Assembly: GCF_042678485.1 (NCBI RefSeq)
Contig: NZ_JBHTKR010000002.1
Span: forward strand, 372,001-436,000
DNA from: Seohaeicola saemankumensis
GTDB taxonomy: Bacteria; Pseudomonadota; Alphaproteobacteria; Rhodobacterales; Rhodobacteraceae
DNA length: 64,000 nucleotides
Reading direction: 5' to 3'
The first letter of the stretch is position 1; the number at the start of each line of letters is the position of its first letter. This document shows positions 8,062 to 15,196 of the stretch, piece by piece. The position numbers were made by a program, and so were the translations under genes. The notes under the pieces are model-generated. The model was not told the origin of the DNA. It made no database searches and was given only the letters and a program-made list of their open reading frames with translations.

Positions 8062-10743
8062 ATGGCAACGCTCAATACCCTGATCGCAGTCTGCCTTGTC
8101 TATGTGGCAATGCTGTTCGCGGTGGCCTTCATGGCCGAACGCGCTGCGCTCAGGGGGCAGGGCAACTGGTTGCGCTCGCCCTGGATCTATACGCTGTCCC
8201 TGTCGATCTACTGTACCGCCTGGACCTTTTATGGCGCGGTTGGCTATGCTGCGCGGTCAGGGCTTGAATACCTGACGATCTACATGGGCCCCACGCTTGT
8301 CATGGTCGGCTGGTGGTGGGCCCTGCGCAAGATGGTGCGGATCGGTCGCACGCAGCGCATCACCTCGGTCGCGGATCTGATTTCGTCGCGCTATGGCAAG
8401 TCCGGCGTGCTGGCGGTCTGTGTGACGCTGTTGGCCGTAGCCGGGATCACGCCCTATATTTCATTGCAACTGCAATCCGTTACGCTGTCCTTCTCAAGCT
8501 TTGCGGTAAGTGATGCGGAAGGTGCGGCCTTGTTTGCCACCTATGACACGGCCTTGTGGGTGGCGGTGGGGCTGGCGCTGTTCACCATCCTGTTCGGCAC
8601 CCGCAACCTTGATGCGAACGAGCGTCATCACGGGGTGGTCATGGCCATCGCCGTCGAGGCGGTGGTCAAGCTGTTCGCGCTGATCGCGGTCGGTGTGTTC
8701 GTGGTCTGGGGACTGGCCGGGGGGATCGCCCCGATGATGGAGCGTATCGACGCCTCCGAGATCGGCCAGTGGCAGGTGCATGGCGGGCGCTGGGTGGGGC
8801 TGACCCTGCTGTCGGCGGCGGCTTTCCTGACCTTGCCCCGCATGTTCCAGGTTCTGGTCGTCGAGAACGAGGACGAAAGACATCTGTGTACGGCCGCATG
8901 GGCCTTTCCGACCTATCTGATGCTGATGAGCCTGTTTGTCGTGCCGATCGCCGTGATGGGGCTGGAACTCATGCCGCCGGGATCGAACCCAGACCAGTTC
9001 GTGCTGACGGTGCCGCTGTCACAGGGGCGCGACGGTCTGGCGATGCTGTCTTTCCTTGGCGGGTTTTCCTCGGCCACCTCGATGGTGATCGTGGCGGCCA
9101 TCGCGCTGGCCACGATGGTATCCAACCATATCGTGATGCCGATCTTCCTGCGCCTGACGCAGGGCGGGGCCAGCGGGCCATCGGATGTGCGCCATGTGGT
9201 GATCCTGGCGCGGCGGCTGTCCATCGGGGTCGTGCTGGGGCTGGGCTATCTTTACTACAAGGTATCGGGCGGCGGCACGGCGCTGGCGGCGATCGGCCTT
9301 GTGTCCTTCGCCGGGCTGGCGCAGCTTCTGCCGGCAATGATGGGTGGCATCTTCTGGCGGGGGGCCACGCGCAACGGGGCCCTGGCCGGACTGCTGGTAG
9401 GGTTCGCGATCTGGGCCTGGTGCCTGCTTTTGCCGCAATTCGGTGGTGGCGCGCTGTCAGCCACGCTGATGGAGCAGGGGCCCTGGGGGCTGGGCTGGCT
9501 GCGGCCCGAAGCCTTGTTCGGCATCGAGGGGGTAGACCCGCTGCTGCATGCGGCGATGTGGTCCTTGTCGCTGAACACGGTGGTTTTCGTGGCGGTTTCG
9601 CTGATCAGTTTCCCATCGCCGCTGGAACGGCTGCAGGGCGCGCAATTCGTCAATATCTTCGAGCATTCCAGCAATCCGCAAAGCTGGTCCGGCGGCATCG
9701 CGCAATCCGAGGATCTGATGATCATGGCGCAGCGAATCCTTGGCCCGGCCGAGGCGCAGACCTTCTTTCAGACCGAAGCCGCGCGACAGGGGCTGGTCGG
9801 GTATCTGCCTGAACCCACACCGGATTTTCTGGCGCGGCTGGAGCGTGAACTGTCCGGTGCGGTGGGCGGCGCCACCGCCCATGCGATGGTGGCGCAGATC
9901 ATGGGGGCCGCGACCGTCTCGGTCGAGGATCTGCTGGCCGTCGCCGATGAGACCGCGCAGATGATGGAATATTCCAGCCAGCTCGAGGCGAAATCCAGCG
10001 AACTGACCCGCACCGCGCGGCAATTGCGCGCCGCCAACGAAAAGCTGACCCAGCTTTCGGTGCAAAAGGATGCGTTTCTCAGCCAGATCAGCCATGAATT
10101 ACGCACGCCCATGACGTCGATCCGGGCCTTTTCCGAAATCCTGCGCGATGCCGAAGGCTTGCAGCCGAAGGATCTGACCCGCTATGCCTCGATCATCCAT
10201 GCCGAGGCGATCCGCCTCACGCGTCTGCTGGATGACCTGCTCGATCTGAGCGTTCTGGAAAACGGGCAGGTCAATCTGAACATCCGCGACGGAATGCTGT
10301 CTGACGTGATCAGCCACTCCATCGCCGCCACCGGGGCGGACATGCATGCGCTGCGCGTGCGGCGGGTCGGTCCCGCCTCGGAGGTGATGCTGAGCACCGA
10401 TCTGGACCGGCTGGCGCAGGTCTTCATCAACCTGATCGCCAATGCACAGAAATATTGCGACGCGGAGCGGCCCGAACTGACGATCGAGGTCAATCGGCGT
10501 GGCGGGCGGATCATCATCGATTTCATCGACAACGGGTCGGGTATTCCACCCGAATCCCAGAGCATGGTGTTCGAAAAATTCTACCGCGTCGCCGATCGGC
10601 AAGCCGGAGGGGCAGGGCTGGGGCTGGCCATCTGCCGCGAGATCATGTCGCGCTTGGGGGGCACCCTTGGGTATCTGCCGGGGCAGGGCGGCGGCGCCTT
10701 CCGCGTCAGCCTGCCGGCGGGGCAGCGAATGGCCGCCCGATAG
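8062..10743 (+). CDS. Sodium/solute symporter-sensor histidine kinase fusion
   Basis: The 893-residue protein fuses a many-helix SSF (PutP-like) transporter domain (about residues 1-510) to a histidine kinase, as in CbrA-type sensors. After a linker and a coiled coil (about 620-670) comes the HisKA box SQISHELRTPMTSIRAF with phospho-His at residue 678. The ATPase domain follows, with INLIANAQKY (N box), DNGSGIP (G1) and AGLGLAICREI (G2). There is no receiver in the protein. It should sense a transported or bound small molecule at the inner membrane and signal to a receiver, most simply the REC-only protein encoded upstream. The ligand cannot be read from sequence. Confidence 0.92.
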   Translation: MATLNTLIAVCLVYVAMLFAVAFMAERAALRGQGNWLRSPWIYTLSLSIYCTAWTFYGAVGYAARSGLEYLTIYMGPTLVMVGWWWALRKMVRIGRTQRITSVADLISSRYGKSGVLAVCVTLLAVAGITPYISLQLQSVTLSFSSFAVSDAEGAALFATYDTALWVAVGLALFTILFGTRNLDANERHHGVVMAIAVEAVVKLFALIAVGVFVVWGLAGGIAPMMERIDASEIGQWQVHGGRWVGLTLLSAAAFLTLPRMFQVLVVENEDERHLCTAAWAFPTYLMLMSLFVVPIAVMGLELMPPGSNPDQFVLTVPLSQGRDGLAMLSFLGGFSSATSMVIVAAIALATMVSNHIVMPIFLRLTQGGASGPSDVRHVVILARRLSIGVVLGLGYLYYKVSGGGTALAAIGLVSFAGLAQLLPAMMGGIFWRGATRNGALAGLLVGFAIWAWCLLLPQFGGGALSATLMEQGPWGLGWLRPEALFGIEGVDPLLHAAMWSLSLNTVVFVAVSLISFPSPLERLQGAQFVNIFEHSSNPQSWSGGIAQSEDLMIMAQRILGPAEAQTFFQTEAARQGLVGYLPEPTPDFLARLERELSGAVGGATAHAMVAQIMGAATVSVEDLLAVADETAQMMEYSSQLEAKSSELTRTARQLRAANEKLTQLSVQKDAFLSQISHELRTPMTSIRAFSEILRDAEGLQPKDLTRYASIIHAEAIRLTRLLDDLLDLSVLENGQVNLNIRDGMLSDVISHSIAATGADMHALRVRRVGPASEVMLSTDLDRLAQVFINLIANAQKYCDAERPELTIEVNRRGGRIIIDFIDNGSGIPPESQSMVFEKFYRVADRQAGGAGLGLAICREIMSRLGGTLGYLPGQGGGAFRVSLPAGQRMAAR

Positions 10744-10828
10744 GCTGAAAACATGCCGTGGTTCAGCAAATCGTAACCTTCTGACCGCTATGACAGGGCA
10801 TGGACCCGCAGAAGCGGTGGCGGAGGCG

Positions 10829-12001
10829 ATGATCGGAACAGCAACAAATGCAGGTTTGCGCCGCAAGGCCAGGATCGCCCGGGATGAGCACCAGGCGCGC
10901 GCGATGTCACCGCAGCGTGCCCTGCGGCTGGCCCTCGAAAAGACGGCGGATGAAGATCTGTCGCTGGCGCTGACTGTGTCCTCTTCGGAACGGACAAAGG
11001 CGGATCATGCCGGGCTGATCGCCTTGATCCCGGATGCGATGATGCTGATCCTGATTGATGGCCCGGATGGCGCGACCGGGATGGTGGCGCTGGACGCGGC
11101 GATACTGGCCTCGCTGATCGAGGTGCAGACCATGGGGCAGGTGCTGTCCCGCCCGACCCCGGTGCGGGCGCTGACGCGGACGGATGCGGCGCTTGCCACG
11201 CCCCTGGTGGACGGGGTGCTGACACGGGTCACGGGCCACCTGTCGGATCATCCGGATCGCCACTGGGTCTGCGGCTATCGGTTCGGCGCGATGATCGAGG
11301 ATCGGCGCAGCCTTGGCCTGGCGCTGACGGCCCCGGATTATCACGTGTTCCGCCTGCCGCTGGATATCGGGCCGGGCATACGCATGGGGGAAATGGTTCT
11401 GGCGCTTCCCGTACGGCCCGACCCGGCCGTGGTGGCAGGCGTGGCCGAACAGGCCGATCCCTCGCGCCAGCTTCAGGACAGGGTGCTGGCCGCCCCTGCC
11501 AGGCTGGACGCGATCCTGTGCCGTTTGCACCTGCCGCTGTCAGAGATCGGCGCGCTGTCCGTGGGCGATGTGCTGGCCGTGCCGCAGGACGCGATTCGCG
11601 AGATTTCGATCGAAGTTGCCGGGGCGCGGCGGCTGGCGACGGCGCGGCTGGGAAAACTGGACGGCTTGCGTGCCCTGCGCCTGAACTTGCCCGACACGTT
11701 ACCCGATCATGGGCTTGGGACAGATGCGGCGGTGCATGGGGAACAATCCGCCCCCCAGGCGCCGCCAATGCCCGCCGCATCGCTTGCGGATGCGGTGCCG
11801 GAACCGGCCGCGCCCGGCCCGCGCGCCCGGCCCGCCGACGGGGGCCCCGACGGGGGCGCAGAGGATGCGGAAGGATCGCGCGCCGTGGCCACGGCCACAA
11901 TGGATGCGTTTCAGGCGGAACTGACAGGCATGGGGCGTCTTGACGGCGACCCGATGGATGATTTTGCCCTGTCGATGGGCACTGGCCCCGCCGCTGCCTG
12001 A
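10829..12001 (+). CDS. FliM/FliN-like flagellar motor switch C-terminal domain protein
   Basis: This 390-residue protein has a basic N terminus, a middle region (about 60-230) and a SpoA-like (FliMN_C) domain at about residues 225-295 (LHLPLSEIGALSVGDVLAVP, then ARLGKLDGLRALRLN). A low-complexity Ala/Pro tail follows. Such proteins occur in Rhodobacterales outside the main flagellar cluster and are thought to relate to the C-ring, but no flagellar gene is nearby. ATG at 10829 has GGAGG immediately upstream; ATG at 10790 is an alternative without a clear ribosome-binding site. It could be part of a motor switch, or of another SpoA-containing export apparatus. Confidence 0.7.
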   Translation: MIGTATNAGLRRKARIARDEHQARAMSPQRALRLALEKTADEDLSLALTVSSSERTKADHAGLIALIPDAMMLILIDGPDGATGMVALDAAILASLIEVQTMGQVLSRPTPVRALTRTDAALATPLVDGVLTRVTGHLSDHPDRHWVCGYRFGAMIEDRRSLGLALTAPDYHVFRLPLDIGPGIRMGEMVLALPVRPDPAVVAGVAEQADPSRQLQDRVLAAPARLDAILCRLHLPLSEIGALSVGDVLAVPQDAIREISIEVAGARRLATARLGKLDGLRALRLNLPDTLPDHGLGTDAAVHGEQSAPQAPPMPAASLADAVPEPAAPGPRARPADGGPDGGAEDAEGSRAVATATMDAFQAELTGMGRLDGDPMDDFALSMGTGPAAA

Positions 12002-12002
12002 A

Positions 12003-12017
12003 CGGCGGGACCCGCCG
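12003..12017. terminator. GC-rich palindrome between convergent genes
   Basis: CGGCGGG-A-CCCGCCG lies between the stop of the FliM-like gene and the end of the convergent DUF442 gene. It can fold from either strand but has no U-tract, so termination is only a possibility. Confidence 0.3.
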
Positions 12018-12023
12018 CTGATG

Positions 12024-12458
12024 TCAAAGACCGCCGCGCTGCGCGATCGCGTCAAGCTGCGGGCGCAGCCCTGCCAGATCATAACCGGCCTGCGCGGTGG
12101 CCTGCATGATCTGGTCAACCGGCAGATGCCCGGCCTGGCCCAGCGACCAGACAACGGAACAGCGTGTTCCTGATGCACAATAGGCAAGCACCGGCCCTGA
12201 TGCCTCCTCGATCAGGCTGCGCTGTTGCGCGACCCGGTCCGGGGTCATGGTCTGATGCGTCAGGGGCAGGGCGTGAAAGGTCAGGCCCGCGGCCTGGGCC
12301 GCCTCGGCCATGACCGCCGCCTGATGCGAGGGGGGAACCTCCTCGTCCGGGCGGTTGCAGATGAGGGTGGTGAATCCCGCAGCCTTGATCGCCGCGATAT
12401 CCTCGGGGTCGATCTGCGGCGAGACGGCGTAGCGGGGTGTGATCTGACGAATATCCAT
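12024..12458 (-). CDS. TIGR01244 (DUF442) family sulfur transferase
   Basis: The 144-residue protein starts MDIRQITPRYAVSPQIDPED, typical of the DUF442/TIGR01244 family. It has a phosphatase-like loop CASGTRC after LAY, where the first Cys is the probable persulfide carrier. In many bacteria this domain is fused to a metallo-beta-lactamase domain in BLH (the Blh/CstB-like protein of the bigR operon). Here it is a separate gene. It is the last gene of a four-gene minus-strand set with two YeeE/YedE proteins and an ETHE1-like dioxygenase. The expected role is sulfane-sulfur transfer during sulfide or persulfide removal. Confidence 0.88.
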   Translation of the reverse strand: MDIRQITPRYAVSPQIDPEDIAAIKAAGFTTLICNRPDEEVPPSHQAAVMAEAAQAAGLTFHALPLTHQTMTPDRVAQQRSLIEEASGPVLAYCASGTRCSVVWSLGQAGHLPVDQIMQATAQAGYDLAGLRPQLDAIAQRGGL

Positions 12459-12467
12459 GATCTCGCT

Positions 12468-12899
12468 TTATTCCGCCGGAACTGCCCTGTCCAGCTTGAC
12501 GCGCAGCATTGGCGCAAGCGCCATGCCGGCCAGCATTGCCACGGCAAAGACCCAGTGCCAGACCCCGCCATAAGACAGCGACGCGATCGAGGGGCCGGGG
12601 CACAGGCCCGCCAGCCCCCAGCCAGCACCGAACATGGTCGATCCCAAGACCAGGTTGCGGCTGACCTTTGGGTCTTGCGGCGCGGGGAACGCCCCGCCCA
12701 CCAGCGGCCTGCGCCCCGGCACCAGCCGCCAGGCAATCGCCATCGGGATGATCGCGCCGCCCATGACGAAGGCCAGCGTCGGGTCCCAGTCGCCGAAAAC
12801 ATCCAGCCAGCCCTGGACCTTGGCGGTGTCGGTCATGCCCGACACGAACAGACCCGCGCCAAACAGACCGCCCGCGATGAATGCATAAAGCAGGCGCAT
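12468..12899 (-). CDS. YeeE/YedE-type half transporter (DUF6691-like)
   Basis: This 143-residue inner-membrane protein has about four hydrophobic segments and the family cysteine motif GLAGLCPGPSIA. It is one half of a YeeE/YedE (TsuA/PmpAB-like) channel that imports or exports a sulfur compound such as thiosulfate or sulfite-type anions. Its ATG overlaps the stop of the upstream half-transporter by one base (TGATG), so the two subunits are translationally coupled and probably form a heteromer. The reading frame upstream stays open, but this start restores the family N terminus (MRLLYAFIAGGLFGAGLFVSG). Confidence 0.88.
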   Translation of the reverse strand: MRLLYAFIAGGLFGAGLFVSGMTDTAKVQGWLDVFGDWDPTLAFVMGGAIIPMAIAWRLVPGRRPLVGGAFPAPQDPKVSRNLVLGSTMFGAGWGLAGLCPGPSIASLSYGGVWHWVFAVAMLAGMALAPMLRVKLDRAVPAE

Positions 12900-13324
12900 C
12901 AGATCACCCCCAGCAGATGACGGAAAAAGACCACCGTCAGGCCGCCTGCCAGAATATAGAAGACGGTGGCGACGATGCCGCGCAGGCTGAAGCGCGAGAT
13001 GCCGCAGACCCCGTGCCCCGAGGTGCAGCCATTGGCCAGCCGCGTCCCCGCACCGACCAGCAGACCGGCCGTGACGATCACCAGCGGGTTGGTCGACACA
13101 TGGGTATCGACATGGCCGTAAAGCGGATAGAGCAGTATCGGCAGCAGGATCACGCCCGCCAGGAACATCAGCCTTTCGGATGCCGTGTCGCGCCCGCTGC
13201 CATCGACCAGGCCGCCAATGATGCCGCTGGCCCCCATGATGCGGCCATTGGCCAGCAGATATACGGCCCCTCCGGTCCCGATGAGCAAGCCGCCCACAAG
13301 GCCCCAAATCCAATCCTGTTCCAT
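12899..13324 (-). CDS. YeeE/YedE family sulfur-compound half transporter
   Basis: The 141-residue membrane protein is the first half of the YeeE/YedE pair. It carries the conserved cysteine motif NGCTSGHGVCGISRFSLRG, the sulfur-relay signature of these channels, and three to four helices. It lies between the ETHE1-like dioxygenase gene upstream (70-base gap) and the second half transporter downstream (1-base overlap). In bigR-type operons such pairs (PmpA/PmpB) accompany a persulfide dioxygenase and handle sulfite or thiosulfate. The exact substrate here is not determined by sequence. Confidence 0.9.
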   Translation of the reverse strand: MEQDWIWGLVGGLLIGTGGAVYLLANGRIMGASGIIGGLVDGSGRDTASERLMFLAGVILLPILLYPLYGHVDTHVSTNPLVIVTAGLLVGAGTRLANGCTSGHGVCGISRFSLRGIVATVFYILAGGLTVVFFRHLLGVI

Positions 13325-13394
13325 AGTCGTCCTGTCCTGTTGGTTCGCGAAAAAACGCCCGGGCCGCGATCTTGCGCCGCGCCCGGACGGGGGG

Positions 13395-14258
13395 TCAGAG
13401 CTTGTTGACCGGTACTTTCAGAAACACATCGCCCTGTTCATCGGCGGGCGGCATCTGGCCTGCGCGCATGTTGACCTGAAGCGAGGGGATGATCAGCCTG
13501 GGCATGGCCAGCTGGGCATCGCGCGCATCGCGCATCTTGACGAAACTGTCGCGGTCCTTGCCGGCGCCGACATGGATATTGCCAGCCTTCTGCGCCGCCA
13601 CCGTGGTTTCCCAGGCATATTCATCCCGGCCCGGCGCCTTGTAGTCGTGGCACACGAAGATCCGCGTCTCGTCCGGCAGGGCCAGGATCTTCTGGATCGA
13701 ATTGAACAGCACCTCGGAAGAGCCACCCGGAAAATCGCAACGCGCCGTGCCGAAATCGGGCATGAACAGCGTATCGCCCACGAAGGCCGCATCCCCGATC
13801 ACATAGGTCAGGCAGGCCGGCGTATGGCCCGGTGTATGCAGCACATCACCGCGCATCTGCCCGATCATGATACTGTCGCCCTCCTCGAAAAGGCGGTCGA
13901 ACTGGCTGCCGTCGCGCTGGAACTCGGTGCCCTCGTTGAAGACTTTGCCGAACGTGTCCTGCACGATCTTGATGCGGTCGCCGATGCCGATCTTGCCGCC
14001 CACGCGTTGCTGGATATAGGGCGCGGCGGACAGGTGGTCGGCATGCACATGGGTTTCCAGCAGCCACTGCACGTCCAGCTTGTTGTCGCGCACATGGTCA
14101 ATCACCGCATCGGCGGAACGCGTATCGGTCCGCCCTGACGCATAGTCGAAATCCAGAACGGAATCGATGATGGCACAGGCGCTGCCGGACGGGTCCTTGA
14201 CCACGTAAGAGACGGTATTTGTGGCTTCGTCGAAAAAGGCCGTGACCTCGGGTCTCAT
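13395..14258 (-). CDS. ETHE1-like persulfide dioxygenase (MBL fold)
   Basis: This 287-residue metallo-beta-lactamase-fold protein has the metal motif THVHADHLSA, the second-shell block GHTPACLTY and GDTLFMPDFGTARCDFPGG, and the final His in CHDY. These are the hallmarks of persulfide dioxygenases (ETHE1/Blh), which oxidise glutathione persulfide to sulfite with mononuclear iron. I chose ATG at 14258 because GGAGG lies 8 bases upstream; in-frame ATGs at 14264, 14273 and 14285 are possible. It heads the minus-strand sulfur set. No ArsR-type BigR gene is adjacent, so its regulator is elsewhere or different. Confidence 0.9.
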   Translation of the reverse strand: MRPEVTAFFDEATNTVSYVVKDPSGSACAIIDSVLDFDYASGRTDTRSADAVIDHVRDNKLDVQWLLETHVHADHLSAAPYIQQRVGGKIGIGDRIKIVQDTFGKVFNEGTEFQRDGSQFDRLFEEGDSIMIGQMRGDVLHTPGHTPACLTYVIGDAAFVGDTLFMPDFGTARCDFPGGSSEVLFNSIQKILALPDETRIFVCHDYKAPGRDEYAWETTVAAQKAGNIHVGAGKDRDSFVKMRDARDAQLAMPRLIIPSLQVNMRAGQMPPADEQGDVFLKVPVNKL

Positions 14259-14457
14259 GAACATGTCCTCCATTTTCACGAACATATATTGTGATCTGCA
14301 TGTGTATCAAGGCCTATGTCGGTCGGATCGCCGGTCTTGCCTTGCATGTGTGAACCTTTGCGGTCTTGCCGCCCCCGTGGCGCAAAGGGTTTGACCTGCA
14401 TCAAGGTTGATGTGGTCGCCGGATGCCACAGTAACAGAGGAAAAGGGAGACTCGCGA

Positions 14458-14781
14458 ATGAAAACAACTCAAGACCGCCGTGCCACGCTGCTCAAGCGCC
14501 TGTCCGAACTGGACACCCGCCTTCACGCGATCGAGGCAGAACTGGACCAGCCCCATACCAAGGACTGGGACGACATGGCCATCGAGACCGAGGGTGATCA
14601 GGTGCTGGAACGCCTAGGGCGCAGCGGTATGGACGAGATCGGGCGCATCATGGCAGCGCTGCAGCGGATAAAGGCGGGCACTTACGGCGTCTGCACCATC
14701 TGCGGCAACCAGATCTCGGAGGAACGGCTGGATGTTCTGCCGGCGACCCCGTTTTGCAAGGCCTGCGCGGCCGATCACTGA
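14458..14781 (+). CDS. TraR/DksA family zinc-finger transcriptional regulator
   Basis: The 107-residue protein has an N-terminal coiled coil (about 1-60, LLKRLSELDTRLHAIEAELD) and a C-terminal C4 zinc finger made of VCTIC and FCKAC. This is the DksA/TraR fold that inserts into the RNA polymerase secondary channel. The usual DxxDxA acidic tip of true DksA is not obvious, so it may be a paralogue with a different role. The start has AGAGGAAAAGGGAGA upstream. It is divergent from the persulfide dioxygenase gene (199 bases between starts) and is followed 24 bases later by a small coiled-coil gene. Confidence 0.85.
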   Translation: MKTTQDRRATLLKRLSELDTRLHAIEAELDQPHTKDWDDMAIETEGDQVLERLGRSGMDEIGRIMAALQRIKAGTYGVCTICGNQISEERLDVLPATPFCKACAADH

Positions 14782-14805
14782 CCCCATGTCCAACAGGAGG
14801 ACCCC

Positions 14806-15030
14806 ATGACCGAACAGCTGCCAGAGGAACTGCAACACCCGATCAATGAGCTTGAAGCCCGTGTGCGCGTCACCCCCGAAAAGGACAGGGCGAAGCTGCA
14901 GGGCGATCTCCACAGTCTTTGCCAGAAACTGGAACGCGCGGGCTATGCCATCCCGGACCGTCTGCGTGAACTTGACGAGATGCTGACAGATAGCCAGGTC
15001 GAGGCGCAGTTTGACAACCTTCCCGTGTGA
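14806..15030 (+). CDS. Small DUF4404-like coiled-coil protein
   Basis: This 74-residue acidic protein has a strong AGGAGG ribosome-binding site 5 bases before ATG. It contains helical heptads (INELEARVRVTPEKDRAKLQ, then LRELDEMLTDSQVEAQFDNL). The pattern resembles small DUF4404-type proteins, but I am not certain of the family. It follows the DksA-like gene closely and is probably co-transcribed with it. No membrane segment or metal motif is present and no function can be assigned. Confidence 0.65.
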   Translation: MTEQLPEELQHPINELEARVRVTPEKDRAKLQGDLHSLCQKLERAGYAIPDRLRELDEMLTDSQVEAQFDNLPV

Positions 15031-15196
15031 AAGGGGGGAAATAACTCGCGTCTTTCTGCCCGTCCGCCCGAACAGGTCTTGCCAGACAGGCATCTGATTT
15101 TGCACAGTTGGCCAAGGCTTTGCGGGCGGGTATGCCTGCGGGCCGCCCGCCGGGCCATGACCCGGCGGCAGGGCGACATGGAAAGGGGCTGACGGC

